DNA of 64,000 bases from Chitinophaga fulva (GTDB lineage Bacteria; Bacteroidota; Bacteroidia; Chitinophagales; Chitinophagaceae). Position numbers and translations under genes: made by a program. The stretch spans positions 806,001 through 870,000 of the forward strand of contig NZ_JABBGC010000002.1 in assembly GCF_012927205.1 (NCBI RefSeq). Reading direction: 5' to 3'. This document shows positions 17,904 to 25,237 of the stretch, piece after piece (within the stretch, counting starts at the first letter, position 1; the number at the start of each line of letters is the position of its first letter). Under the pieces are notes generated by a model. The model was not told the DNA's origin. It worked only from the letters and a program-made list of their open reading frames with translations, and did no database searches.

Positions 17904-19118
17904 ATGAAGATGGGAAAAATGGGCTGGTGCCTGATGATCTGTTGCGCGATCATGTCCTATAACAGTGAGGCACAAACGAAAACAAGGAAGATGACGCCTG
18001 CCATGAAACAGATCGTGGAAGATGCACTGTCCTTTTCGGTGCGGCAGTACAAACACATGGCCGCCACGCTGCCTGATGACAGATTGCCCCGCACCACCGC
18101 TAAAGACGGAACATTGATGACAGCGGAATCCCGCTGGTGGACCAGCGGTTTTTATCCGGGCACGCTGTGGTATCTCTATGAATACAGCAAAGACCCGCAG
18201 ATACTGGCTGAAGCCAACAAACGCATGCAGCTGCTGGAAAAAGAACAATTCAACCGGCAGACCCACGACCTCGGATTTATGATGTACAACAGCTATGGCA
18301 ACGCGCTGCGCATAGCGCCACAGGCAGGCTACCGTGAGGTGCTGTTGAACAGCGCCCGCTCGCTGGCATCACGCTTTAACAACAAAGTGAACTGCATCCG
18401 GTCGTGGGACCATGGCAACTGGCAGTTTCCCGTTATCATCGACAATATGATGAACCTGGAACTGCTCACATGGGCCACCCGGGAAAGTGGTGATTCCTCT
18501 TATTACCACATCGCCATAAAACATGCCAACACCACGCTGCAGCATCATTTCCGCAAGGACTTCAGCACCTGGCATGTCATTGACTATGATACGCTGACCG
18601 GTCAACCCGTAGCTAAAAAGACCTTTCAGGGCAACGCCGATTCGTCGGCCTGGGCCAGAGGGCAGACCTGGGCACTGTACGGCTACACCATGATGTACCA
18701 GGAAACCCGCAACCCGCGGTATTTGCAGCAGGCAGTAGCCGTAGCCGGTTTCCTGTTGCATCATCCTGCAATGCCAAAAGACCATATCCCTTACTGGGAC
18801 TTTAATGCGCCGGACATCCCTCACGCGTACCGCGATGCTTCCGCAGCCGCCGTCATGGCCTCTGCGCTGCTGGAACTCAGTACACTGGTAAAAGGTAAAC
18901 AAGCAGATACCTATTGGAAAACAGCAGAACAAATTATTACCGGACTTTCATCCGATACCTACCGCGCTAAAGAAGGTGAGAACAACAATTTTATCCTGAT
19001 GAAAAGCGTAGGTTCCCTGCCCCATGGTGTGGAGATCAATGTACCCTTGTCGTATGCAGATTATTATTACGTAGAGGCGTTGATGAGATATCGTCAATAT
19101 TGTCAATCGCAGCTGTAA
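17904..19118 (+). CDS. GH88 unsaturated glucuronyl hydrolase
   Basis: 404 residues with a signal peptide (to about A-Q24). Motifs of GH88 are clear: R-W-W-T-S-G-F-Y-P-G-T-L-W (77-89), T-H-D122-L-G-F-M, and N-W-Q-F-P-V-I-I-D180-N-M-M-N-L-E-L-L, with D122 and D180 the expected catalytic pair; later S-S-A-W-A-R-G-Q-T-W-A-L-Y-G and F-N-A-P line the (alpha/alpha)6 barrel. The enzyme hydrates the vinyl-ether bond of 4,5-unsaturated uronic acid at the non-reducing end, releasing monosaccharides. It is the last gene of the lyase/sulfatase operon and uses the product of both lyases. Confidence 0.92.
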   Translation: MKMGKMGWCLMICCAIMSYNSEAQTKTRKMTPAMKQIVEDALSFSVRQYKHMAATLPDDRLPRTTAKDGTLMTAESRWWTSGFYPGTLWYLYEYSKDPQILAEANKRMQLLEKEQFNRQTHDLGFMMYNSYGNALRIAPQAGYREVLLNSARSLASRFNNKVNCIRSWDHGNWQFPVIIDNMMNLELLTWATRESGDSSYYHIAIKHANTTLQHHFRKDFSTWHVIDYDTLTGQPVAKKTFQGNADSSAWARGQTWALYGYTMMYQETRNPRYLQQAVAVAGFLLHHPAMPKDHIPYWDFNAPDIPHAYRDASAAAVMASALLELSTLVKGKQADTYWKTAEQIITGLSSDTYRAKEGENNNFILMKSVGSLPHGVEINVPLSYADYYYVEALMRYRQYCQSQL

Positions 19119-19208
19119 TCGTATTCGTATTCGTATTCCCATTCCGAATCCAAATCCAAATCCAAATTCGAATTCGAATTCGAATACGAATCCGAATCCG
19201 AATCCGAA
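19119..19208. repeat. hexanucleotide microsatellite (15 units)
   Basis: Fifteen in-register 6-base units begin directly after the GH88 stop: TCGTAT x3, TCCCAT, TCCGAA, TCCAAA x3, TTCGAA x3, TACGAA, TCCGAA x3. The blocks of three identical units suggest stepwise slippage or expansion. Open reading on either strand gives only Ile/Arg-type dipeptide runs and is not a gene. Confidence 0.9.
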
Positions 19209-19212
19209 TAAT

Positions 19213-19389
19213 CCCAGGACTAAAGTCCTGGGCTACGATGTTATTCAATTTCTTTCAAATTAAGAATTCAATCGTTTATGTTGAATGACCTATTATGTTG
19301 AATGACCGGGATATTGTTGTGCATAAAATAACAGTACCCAAATTCGAAAGAACCTGAATAACATCGTAGCCCAGGGCTTCAGCCCTGGG
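19213..19389. repeat. inverted pair of 34-base REP-like hairpin elements
   Basis: The unit is a 15-base tail GAATAACATCGTAGC joined to a hairpin of the form CCCAGGnC-N4-GnCCTGGG. One copy is on the minus strand (19213-19246, stem CCCAGGAC/GTCCTGGG, loop TAAA), the other on the plus strand (19356-19389, stem CCCAGGGC/GCCCTGGG, loop TTCA). The 15-base tails are exact reverse complements. Both hairpins have compensating changes in the stem. This is the layout of paired REP elements (BIMEs), which elsewhere are moved by IS200-like RAYT transposases; none is encoded in the window. Confidence 0.75.
19277..19307. repeat. 14-bp direct repeat
   Basis: TATGTTGAATGACC occurs at 19277-19290 and 19294-19307, a 17-base period, inside the gap between the two REP-like elements. 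Confidence 0.8.
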
Positions 19390-19416
19390 TTCCGTGGGTT
19401 CCGTGGATTCCGTGGG
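19390..19416. repeat. 9-bp tandem repeat, three copies
   Basis: TTCCGTGGG, TTCCGTGGA, TTCCGTGGG in tandem, starting at the base after the second REP-like hairpin. Confidence 0.8.
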
Positions 19417-19429
19417 TTTGTAATGTATA

Positions 19430-19804
19430 TTAATCCGTAACAGACACATAATATCCATCCGGATCTCTAAGCGAGAATTCATTTCTGCCGGAGTTGGCGT
19501 TAACATGCGGAGGTTCTTCGACGATCGCTTTCAGTTGTTGGGCTTTGTCCCAGGCTTCTTCGAAAGCGGTTACGCGGAAAAAGAGGATCAATCCGTTGCC
19601 TGGTGTCACCTTGGGATCAGTCATAGTAGGGTGTCCATGTGCGGCCCACTTGTGCAGGCATAATACCACCGTATCATCTTCCGGGTCAGCGAGGATTTCA
19701 AAAGTACCACCACCATGCCGGCTTTCACAGCCCAGCAGCTGCTGGTACCAGGCGGAGCTTTTCTCTACGTCTTTTACCGCGATAATAATTTCAGGTCTGA
19801 TCAT
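19430..19804 (-). CDS. VOC-superfamily (glyoxalase/bleomycin-resistance-like) protein
   Basis: About 124 residues from the ATG at 19804; a longer frame from 19879 overlaps the upstream HxlR gene and adds unconserved sequence. The two beta-alpha-beta-beta-beta modules of the VOC fold are visible: I-I-I-A-V-K-D-V-E-K-S-S-A-W-Y-Q-Q-L-L-G at the start and N-E-F-S-L-R-D-P-D-G-Y-Y-V-S-V-T-D at the end, the latter with a typical D-P-D-G turn. Proteins of this type bind metal and act on or sequester small electrophiles; the substrate is unknown. It follows the HxlR gene by 16 bases on the same strand and is probably co-transcribed with it. Confidence 0.8.
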   Translation of the reverse strand: MIRPEIIIAVKDVEKSSAWYQQLLGCESRHGGGTFEILADPEDDTVVLCLHKWAAHGHPTMTDPKVTPGNGLILFFRVTAFEEAWDKAQQLKAIVEEPPHVNANSGRNEFSLRDPDGYYVSVTD

Positions 19805-19820
19805 AGTTGCTTTTTTCCGG

Positions 19821-20183
19821 TCATATTTCCCGGTTTCGTATTTTCTGTTTGTGAAGAAGTCCCCATTTGGCCAGTTCACTCATCACGCCCCGCAGAGAAT
19901 CTGCATAGTCATTCCGCACATACAGGATCGTACCATTGGCCAATGTCTGTTTGGTAACGAGGCCGTTTAGTTCCAGGTCTTTCAGTTCATTGGACAATAC
20001 CCTGGCGGAAATTCCCGACAATGCGCGTTGTAGTTCATTAAAACGTTTGTCTCCCATTCCCAGGGCCATCAGGATACGCACCTTCCACTTGCCGGCGATA
20101 ATATACAAGGCATCTTCCGCCGCCGGCATCATCTCAATACATTTAACGCCATCACGGACTTCTGTAAGTGTTGCTGTTTCCAT
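19821..20183 (-). CDS. HxlR-family transcriptional regulator
   Basis: 120 residues with the single winged-helix domain of HxlR proteins: an N-terminal Cys15 before P20, then I-I-A-G-K-W-K-V-R-I-L-M-A-L, R-F-N-E-L-Q-R-A-L, G-I-S-A-R-V-L-S-N-E-L-K-D-L-E and G-L-V. In the related YodB/HypR regulators an N-terminal Cys of this kind is the sensor for quinones and other electrophiles, so Cys15 is a good redox-sensor candidate. It is divergent from an azoreductase gene across two palindromic sites (20199-20231) and heads a small operon with the VOC gene. I infer control of both directions. Confidence 0.9.
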   Translation of the reverse strand: METATLTEVRDGVKCIEMMPAAEDALYIIAGKWKVRILMALGMGDKRFNELQRALSGISARVLSNELKDLELNGLVTKQTLANGTILYVRNDYADSLRGVMSELAKWGLLHKQKIRNREI

Positions 20184-20198
20184 ATATATCCGGTTTTA

Positions 20199-20231
20199 CT
20201 AACCCACAGGTTAGCAGTAACCTACAGGTTA
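20199..20231. promoter_or_regulatory. two palindromic operators for the HxlR regulator (TAACC-N4-GGTTA)
   Basis: CTAACC-N4-GGTTAG at 20199-20214 and TAACC-N4-GGTTA at 20218-20231. The two centres are 18 bases apart, so dimers would bind near the same face. They lie immediately upstream of the HxlR start and of the azoreductase promoter. A different palindrome, GGTAC-N4-GTACC (20258-20271), overlaps the -7 box of the azoreductase promoter. Confidence 0.65.
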
Positions 20232-20259
20232 TGTTGATAGTATAGCTTTTAAAGGCAGG

Positions 20260-20267
20260 TACTTTTG
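20260..20267 (+). promoter_or_regulatory. -7 promoter element of the azoreductase gene (TACTTTTG)
   Basis: TACTTTTG matches TAnnTTTG exactly. A TTG at 20234-20236 lies 23 bases upstream as a possible -33 box, next to the second HxlR palindrome, so repressor bound there would block the polymerase. The predicted leader before ATG 20323 is about 50 bases. Confidence 0.5.
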
Positions 20268-20322
20268 TACCGCAAAAAAGTTCTTTTTCAGAACACAACA
20301 AAAGTATCTAAAAAAACAGATC

Positions 20323-20925
20323 ATGGGAAACATCTTGCATATCATATCGAGTGCACGCGGAGAAGCGTCCAATAGCATATTGCTGGGCAACCGTATCGTG
20401 GAAAGGCTGCAACAACGGCACCCGGACAAGGAAGTTGTCATTAACGACGTAACCGGACAATCCTGGCAATGGTTACATAAAGAACTGGTAGATGCCTACA
20501 GAACGCCTTCAGAAGCGCTCACCACTGAGCAGCAGGTGTTGCTGGAAGCATCTGACGCTACTATCACCCAATTGCAGGAGGCTGATACTATTGTGATCGG
20601 CGTACCGCTTTATAATTTTAACCTGCCGGCCCCGCTCAAGGCATGGATAGACCACATCGTAAGGCCCGGCAAAACCGTGAACTATAAAGACGGAGGGTTT
20701 GCCGGGCAGCTCACCGGTAAAAAGGTGTACCTCGCCATTGCGTCCAATGGCATCTACTCCGAAGGCCCCATGCAGCCTTTTGACTTCGCTGAGCCCTATC
20801 TGCGGTATGTGTTGGGCTTTGTAGGCATTACGGACATTACCACCTACCGTATAGAAGGCGCCGGCATGTCTGCCACCAAGGAAACTGCCGTAGAGAAAGG
20901 ATTGGCCAGTGTAGAGGCCATCTGA
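20323..20925 (+). CDS. azoR: FMN-dependent NADH:quinone oxidoreductase / azoreductase (AzoR type)
   Basis: 200 residues of flavodoxin-like fold. The N-terminal phosphate-binding loop I-S-S-A-R-G-E-A-S-N-S, the P-L-Y-N-F-N-L-P-A-P-L-K-A-W-I-D loop that contacts the flavin, and the V-R-P-G-K-T-F/V-N-Y substrate loop are all as in AzoR. It reduces quinones and azo compounds by two electrons with NADH, a cytoplasmic defence against electrophiles. Divergent from an HxlR regulator, the same pairing known for YodB and azoreductase in Bacillus. A 17-bp palindrome follows the gene. Confidence 0.9.
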   Translation: MGNILHIISSARGEASNSILLGNRIVERLQQRHPDKEVVINDVTGQSWQWLHKELVDAYRTPSEALTTEQQVLLEASDATITQLQEADTIVIGVPLYNFNLPAPLKAWIDHIVRPGKTVNYKDGGFAGQLTGKKVYLAIASNGIYSEGPMQPFDFAEPYLRYVLGFVGITDITTYRIEGAGMSATKETAVEKGLASVEAI

Positions 20926-20938
20926 TCTTATCTCCGGG

Positions 20939-20980
20939 AAAATAAAGTTGGTTCTTTGTTTGGAGAACCAACTTTATTTT
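20939..20980. promoter_or_regulatory. 17-bp perfect palindrome: operator of the GbsR/MarR-type gene, possibly also terminator of azoR
   Basis: Left arm 20939-20955, 8-base spacer 20956-20963, right arm 20964-20980, all 17 pairs perfect. The core GTTCT-N8-AGAAC recurs upstream of the export operon (21497-21520). A TTTG at 20959-20962 in the spacer and CAATTTTG at 20983-20990, 20 bases further, could form the -33 and -7 boxes of the regulator gene, putting the operator over the promoter. The right arm ends in TTTATTTT, so the same sequence could terminate azoR transcripts. Confidence 0.65.
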
Positions 20981-21011
20981 TTCAATTTTGTGGAGACGAA
21001 AAACAACAGCC

Positions 21012-21476
21012 TTGGAAAAAAACAGAGACAGGATAGAGAAACTGAGCGCTGCCATGGAAGGCCTTGGCCTTACTCCTGTGGCATCACGGACATATATTTA
21101 CCTGCTACTGTGTGAAGGCCATCAGGCAACGTTTGAGCAGATCGTGGATTACTTCAAGGTCAGTAAAAGCGCCGTATCCAACGCCATCAAGATGTTGGAA
21201 TCGACGAAAATGATTTCCTCTAAAACCATGGGCGGCCAAAGAAAACGCTATTTTTCTCCCGATCTGACCAGCATCTTCAACGAGCACACGATAACAGAAA
21301 GGCTCAAAGTGTTTTTTGGTATTCTTGACGAAATTAAATCCATCCGCCAGACGAAAGACGAGCTAAATCAAGAACTGGAAGAGGTATCCCTGCTGTATAA
21401 AATGATGCTGGTGGAGTTACCTTTAATCATGGAAAGGTGGAAACGGACCATCGCACTCAACAAGGCGCAACCATAG
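21012..21476 (+). CDS. GbsR/MarR-type winged-helix regulator
   Basis: 154 residues from a TTG at 21012. A TTG at 20988 would add eight residues but lies inside the predicted -7 box, and the first ATG (21054) would remove conserved helix 1. Sequence reads as helix 1 (R-D-R-I-E-K-L-S), G-L-T-P-V-A-S-R-T-Y-I-Y-L-L-L, then the HTH F-E-Q-I-V-D-Y-F-K-V-S-K-S-A-V-S-N-A-I-K and a wing with K-T-M-G-G-Q-R-K-R-Y-F; the C-terminal half is a coiled-coil dimerisation region. It precedes a TolC/ABC export operon by 64 bases, and both its own promoter and that of the operon carry the same palindrome, so it is probably their repressor. Confidence 0.8.
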   Translation: MEKNRDRIEKLSAAMEGLGLTPVASRTYIYLLLCEGHQATFEQIVDYFKVSKSAVSNAIKMLESTKMISSKTMGGQRKRYFSPDLTSIFNEHTITERLKVFFGILDEIKSIRQTKDELNQELEEVSLLYKMMLVELPLIMERWKRTIALNKAQP

Positions 21477-21496
21477 CGGCCTTTTTTTTGCCACAA

Positions 21497-21520
21497 TTAG
21501 TTCTCTAAGTTCAGAACTAA
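21497..21520. promoter_or_regulatory. operator palindrome TTAGTTCT-N8-AGAACTAA before the export operon
   Basis: Perfect 8-bp arms with an 8-base spacer, ending 20 bases before the TolC-like ATG. Core and spacing (GTTCT-N8-AGAAC) equal those of the palindrome upstream of the regulator gene at 20939-20980, while flanks differ, which points to a protein-binding site and not a chance hairpin. Confidence 0.65.
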
Positions 21521-21540
21521 AAGAATAACAATCATTTAAG

Positions 21541-22872
21541 ATGAAAACAGGTATCATTTTACTGTTGCTGGCGATCCCTTTCCGGGTGGCAGACGGACAG
21601 ACCATGCCTGAAAAAGACACCGGTCAACCTACGACTGCCCTCAGTCTGCAACAGTGCCTCGACTATGCCGGCACCCACAATCAGGAATTGTTGAGTAAAG
21701 CGCAATCCGCCGCAGCCGCGGCACAGGACCACAAAGCCGCCACCGCCAAACTGCTCCCGGACATTTCGGTTACAGCCGCCGTGAACAATTACTGGAAGAT
21801 ACCGGTACAGGTATTTCCCGGTGAACTGGTAAATCAGCCGGCCGGCACCTTTGTGCCCATACGCATGGGTACCCCATGGATGGGCAACTACGGCGCTGAA
21901 GCCAACCTGCCACTGGTAGACGTAAAAACATGGCAAACCATCAAACTGGCCAGGTTACAACAACAAGCCGGCGCCAGCGAATACCGGTCCTTACAACGCT
22001 CCCTGCAGAAAAACGTATGCATGGCCTATTACAGCGCACAACTGCAGCAGGATTATCTCACGGTGGCCCAACAGCTGTACAGCAATTATCAGCAGATCCA
22101 CGACCTGATCAAACTACAATTTGATAAAGGGCTGACAGATAAAATTGCGTTTAACCAGTCTGCCACACTGCTGAAAAACAGGCAGCAAGCGGTACAACAG
22201 GCTGGCGTGTCTTTGCAGGAAGCATATCTCGATCTTAAATTCTGGATGGGTTTTCCGCTGGACAGTCAATTGACCACACAACCCGCTGATCCGTTACCTC
22301 CGCTGGAGATCAACAATTACCGCACTTCGCAGTTGCCCGATTATGAAACAGAACAACTGAAAGTGGCAGTGGCAGCGCAAGAATACCATAACACACGGGC
22401 CAACTACTACCCCAGCCTGCATTTTAAAGGTTCCTACCAGCAACTGGGATTTGGTGACAAAATGAACTTCATCACCCGTTCACCATGGTTTACCGTGGGC
22501 TTCGCAGGCGTAGAACTGCGTTTTCCGCTGTCCTGGTCTAATTTATCTACCAAGCCACGCAGCATGAAAGCCCAATGGCTGGCGGCCTCCAGCCGTTTCA
22601 AACAATACGAATCGGAACAGGAAAGGAAATACCGCCAGGAAAAACTACTGCTGGAAAAAGCTTCCGGCGACATACAGCTACAAAAGGAAAATATTGCGCT
22701 GGCACAGGAAAATGAAGCCCTCAGCACACAGAAGATCAACAAGGGCATCATTGACATGATACAACTGAAAGAGATACAACAGGACCTCTACGACGCACAG
22801 GCCAAACTCAACGACGCGCGCACCGACTTTTACAAACACTACACAGAACTCAACTATCTGCAACGTCAATAA
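21541..22872 (+). CDS. TolC-family outer membrane channel protein
   Basis: 443 residues with a signal peptide (to about residue 20, A-D-G-Q) and the long heptad-rich helical repeats of outer membrane efflux proteins: L-S-L-Q-Q-C-L-D-Y-A at the start of the first repeat and A-Q-E-N-E-A-L-S-T-Q-K-I-N-K-G-I-I-D near the end of the second. It would form the trimeric tunnel through the outer membrane for the adaptor and ABC transporter encoded next. First gene of a four-gene operon; 8 bases separate it from the adaptor. Confidence 0.9.
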   Translation: MKTGIILLLLAIPFRVADGQTMPEKDTGQPTTALSLQQCLDYAGTHNQELLSKAQSAAAAAQDHKAATAKLLPDISVTAAVNNYWKIPVQVFPGELVNQPAGTFVPIRMGTPWMGNYGAEANLPLVDVKTWQTIKLARLQQQAGASEYRSLQRSLQKNVCMAYYSAQLQQDYLTVAQQLYSNYQQIHDLIKLQFDKGLTDKIAFNQSATLLKNRQQAVQQAGVSLQEAYLDLKFWMGFPLDSQLTTQPADPLPPLEINNYRTSQLPDYETEQLKVAVAAQEYHNTRANYYPSLHFKGSYQQLGFGDKMNFITRSPWFTVGFAGVELRFPLSWSNLSTKPRSMKAQWLAASSRFKQYESEQERKYRQEKLLLEKASGDIQLQKENIALAQENEALSTQKINKGIIDMIQLKEIQQDLYDAQAKLNDARTDFYKHYTELNYLQRQ

Positions 22873-22880
22873 AGATCTGC

Positions 22881-23978
22881 ATGAAAACATTACTCTCCAT
22901 CGCAGGAGTGGCGCTACTGCTCACTGCCTGCAAATCCAAAACCGCTACCTACACCGTGCAATCCCGCACGCTAAACGAAGCGGTATATGCTTCCGGAGAA
23001 ATCATGCCTGAAGCTTATTACTTTCTGAAAGCCAATTCCGCCGACCTGCTGCTCAAAGTACTGGTGAAAGAAGGTGACACCGTGCACCAAAATGAAGTAC
23101 TGGCCGTACTGGGCACTCCGGGTCAACTGGAGCAGGTAGACATCCTGCAACGGCAGGTGGCGCTGGCCGGCAACAATGCACAGGAACACTCCGCGGCGCT
23201 GACAGAACTGAAGAGCCGCATTGCGCTGGCCAAAACGAAAAAGGAACAGGACGCGCTTAACGCCGACAGGTATACGGAGTTGGCACAAAGCAAAGCCGTA
23301 TCCGGGAAAGACGCGGAACAGGCCCGTATACAGGCGGCCAGCAGTGCCACCGAATACAAAACGTTGCAAGACCAGTATCAGGCATTGCAAAGCGACCTTT
23401 CCGGCAAACTGCTGCAGGCCAAACAACAGTTGACCGCCACCACACAAAGCCGCGAAGGGAAAGTGCTGAAAAGCCCTGTCAACGGGCGGGTATATAAAGT
23501 CTACCTGAAAACAGGCGAGCTCGCCCAGCTCAATGATCCCGTTGTGATGGTGGGACTGCCCGGGCAATTTAAACTGGAGCTGCTGGTCGATGAACGCGAT
23601 ATCAGCAAGATACGCACCGGCCAGAAAGTTTACTTTGAAACCGACGTCTACAAAGGCAAACAGTTTGCAGGCACGATCAATAAAATCATTCCGTTGCTGC
23701 AAAAAGAAAGTCGCAGCTTCCAGGTAGAAGCGGCGGTACAGGATACCGCCCTCTTTTATCCGCAGTCATCTGTAGAAGCCAATATCCTCATACGGGAACG
23801 CATCAACGCACTGGTAGTGCCTTCCGATTACCTGATGAAAGGCGACAGCGTATACCTGCAACAGGGCAAAGAACTTCGTAAAACCGCCATAGTCACCGGT
23901 ATCCGCAATGGCGACTGGGTGGAAGTAAAATCCGGTCTGAAAGCCGGCGATGTAATCGCCATAAAAGAAGGACGATGA
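22881..23978 (+). CDS. periplasmic adaptor (HlyD/MacA-like membrane fusion lipoprotein)
   Basis: 365 residues. Lipobox L-L-T-A-C17 makes it a lipoprotein. A biotinyl-lipoyl half-motif (V-K-E-G-D-T-V, about 55-61), a long coiled-coil hairpin (about 80-185), the second lipoyl half (K-S-P-V-N-G-R-V-Y-K-V-Y-L-K-T-G-E) and a beta-barrel domain are in the usual order. It links the inner-membrane MacB-like transporter to the TolC-like channel. Its stop overlaps the permease start by 4 bases (ATGA). Confidence 0.9.
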   Translation: MKTLLSIAGVALLLTACKSKTATYTVQSRTLNEAVYASGEIMPEAYYFLKANSADLLLKVLVKEGDTVHQNEVLAVLGTPGQLEQVDILQRQVALAGNNAQEHSAALTELKSRIALAKTKKEQDALNADRYTELAQSKAVSGKDAEQARIQAASSATEYKTLQDQYQALQSDLSGKLLQAKQQLTATTQSREGKVLKSPVNGRVYKVYLKTGELAQLNDPVVMVGLPGQFKLELLVDERDISKIRTGQKVYFETDVYKGKQFAGTINKIIPLLQKESRSFQVEAAVQDTALFYPQSSVEANILIRERINALVVPSDYLMKGDSVYLQQGKELRKTAIVTGIRNGDWVEVKSGLKAGDVIAIKEGR

Positions 23979-25237
23979 AAACATTCACCAATATCAAGCT
24001 GTCAGCGACCATTGCCTTCACGCATATGCGTGCCCGGTTGAAACAAACGATCATTGCCACCGCGGGCGTCACCTTTGGTATCACGGTGTTTGTTTTTATG
24101 GTCAGCTTCATCCAGGGTTCCAATGATTTCATGCAGGCAGTAGCTTTTGAGCAGTCGCCGCACCTGCGATTGTACAACGAAATACTGACCGCCCCATCCA
24201 ACATACTGGACAGGGCCGAACCCGGCATCATTAACATGGTCAGCCATGTGAAACCCAAAGATATTCTGCTGAACCTGAAAGACGGACCGCAGATAGTGCA
24301 GGCGCTTCAACAAGATCCGCGGGTAGCAGCCGTTTCAGGCTCCGTCAACACACAAGTGTTTTACCGTCTTGGCTCCAGCAGTATCAATGGCACGATCAAC
24401 GGTATCCGTTTTGAACAGGAGAATGCCTTGTTCAATTTACAGGCAAAATTGGTGGAAGGCAGTTTCAGAGAGCTTTCTACCCTACCCAACAGCATCGTGG
24501 TGGGCGTTGGGCTGGCCAAACGCCTTAACGTAAAAACCGGCGACCCACTGGAAGTGACCACTGAAAAGGGCAACAACTTCTCCGTAAAGGTAGTCGGTAT
24601 CTTCAAGACGGGCCTTACCGATATCGATAAACAACAGAGTTACGCCAGTCTCAACACCGTGCAGCGTTTCCTCGAAGTGCCGATGTCCTACATCACCGAC
24701 ATCAAAATAAAACTGCATAATATGGAACTGGCGCCGGCGATGTCTGAGGAATTGCAGGCCAAATACGGTTTTCATGGTTCTGACTGGAAACAGGACAACG
24801 CCGCGCTACTGGCAGGCGATGCCCTGCGTAAAATGATCGTATATGGCGTAGCCGTGACGATCTTGCTGGTAGCAGGTTTTGGCATCTTTAATATTCTCAC
24901 GATGATGATCTATGAGAAGATGAAAGACATTGCCATTCTGAAAGCGATGGGCTTTTCCGATACAGACATCCGCTGGATATTCCTCATACAGGCGCTTATC
25001 ATCGGTATTACCGGTGCGCTGATAGGACTGTTGTTCGGTTTTCTGGCGGCCTATGGTCTTTCCAAAGTACCGTATAAAAGTGATGTAATGATCACGCTGG
25101 ACCATCTGCCAGTGAGCTTCAGCGCTGTGTATTATGTTACCGGTTTTACTTTCGGTATTCTCACCACTACCCTTGCCGGTTACCTGCCTTCCCGTAAGGC
25201 CGCCGGGGTAGATCCTATCACTATTTTAAGAGGATGA
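23975..25237 (+). CDS. ABC transporter permease (MacB/FtsX/LolC-E type)
   Basis: 420 residues with one N-terminal membrane helix (about 25-48), a large MacB-type periplasmic domain (about 50-275) and three C-terminal helices (from A-V-T-I-L-L-V-A-G-F-G-I-F-N-I-L onward) forming the FtsX domain; the conserved K-D-I-A-I-L-K-A-M-G-F motif between helices is present. In this type the ATPase drives a periplasmic movement that pushes cargo from the adaptor into TolC; lipoproteins, peptides and amphipathic drugs are known cargos. Which applies here is unknown. ATPase is a separate gene that overlaps it by 4 bases. Confidence 0.9.
   Translation: MKTFTNIKLSATIAFTHMRARLKQTIIATAGVTFGITVFVFMVSFIQGSNDFMQAVAFEQSPHLRLYNEILTAPSNILDRAEPGIINMVSHVKPKDILLNLKDGPQIVQALQQDPRVAAVSGSVNTQVFYRLGSSSINGTINGIRFEQENALFNLQAKLVEGSFRELSTLPNSIVVGVGLAKRLNVKTGDPLEVTTEKGNNFSVKVVGIFKTGLTDIDKQQSYASLNTVQRFLEVPMSYITDIKIKLHNMELAPAMSEELQAKYGFHGSDWKQDNAALLAGDALRKMIVYGVAVTILLVAGFGIFNILTMMIYEKMKDIAILKAMGFSDTDIRWIFLIQALIIGITGALIGLLFGFLAAYGLSKVPYKSDVMITLDHLPVSFSAVYYVTGFTFGILTTTLAGYLPSRKAAGVDPITILRG

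Noticed and set aside
1940..19118. Chondroitin/dermatan or hyaluronan as the PUL substrate
   Set aside because: Possible in principle, but the PL12-like lyase and the N-sulfoglucosamine-type sulfatase point to heparan/heparin; no PL8-like lyase is present.
19036..19288. Small open frames giving Ile-Arg repeats on both strands
   Set aside because: They are translations of the hexamer microsatellite, not protein-coding sequence.
19119..19416. Possible CRISPR array in the repeat island
   Set aside because: No regular repeat-spacer pattern; units are 6-, 9- and 14-base tandem repeats and an inverted pair. No cas genes.
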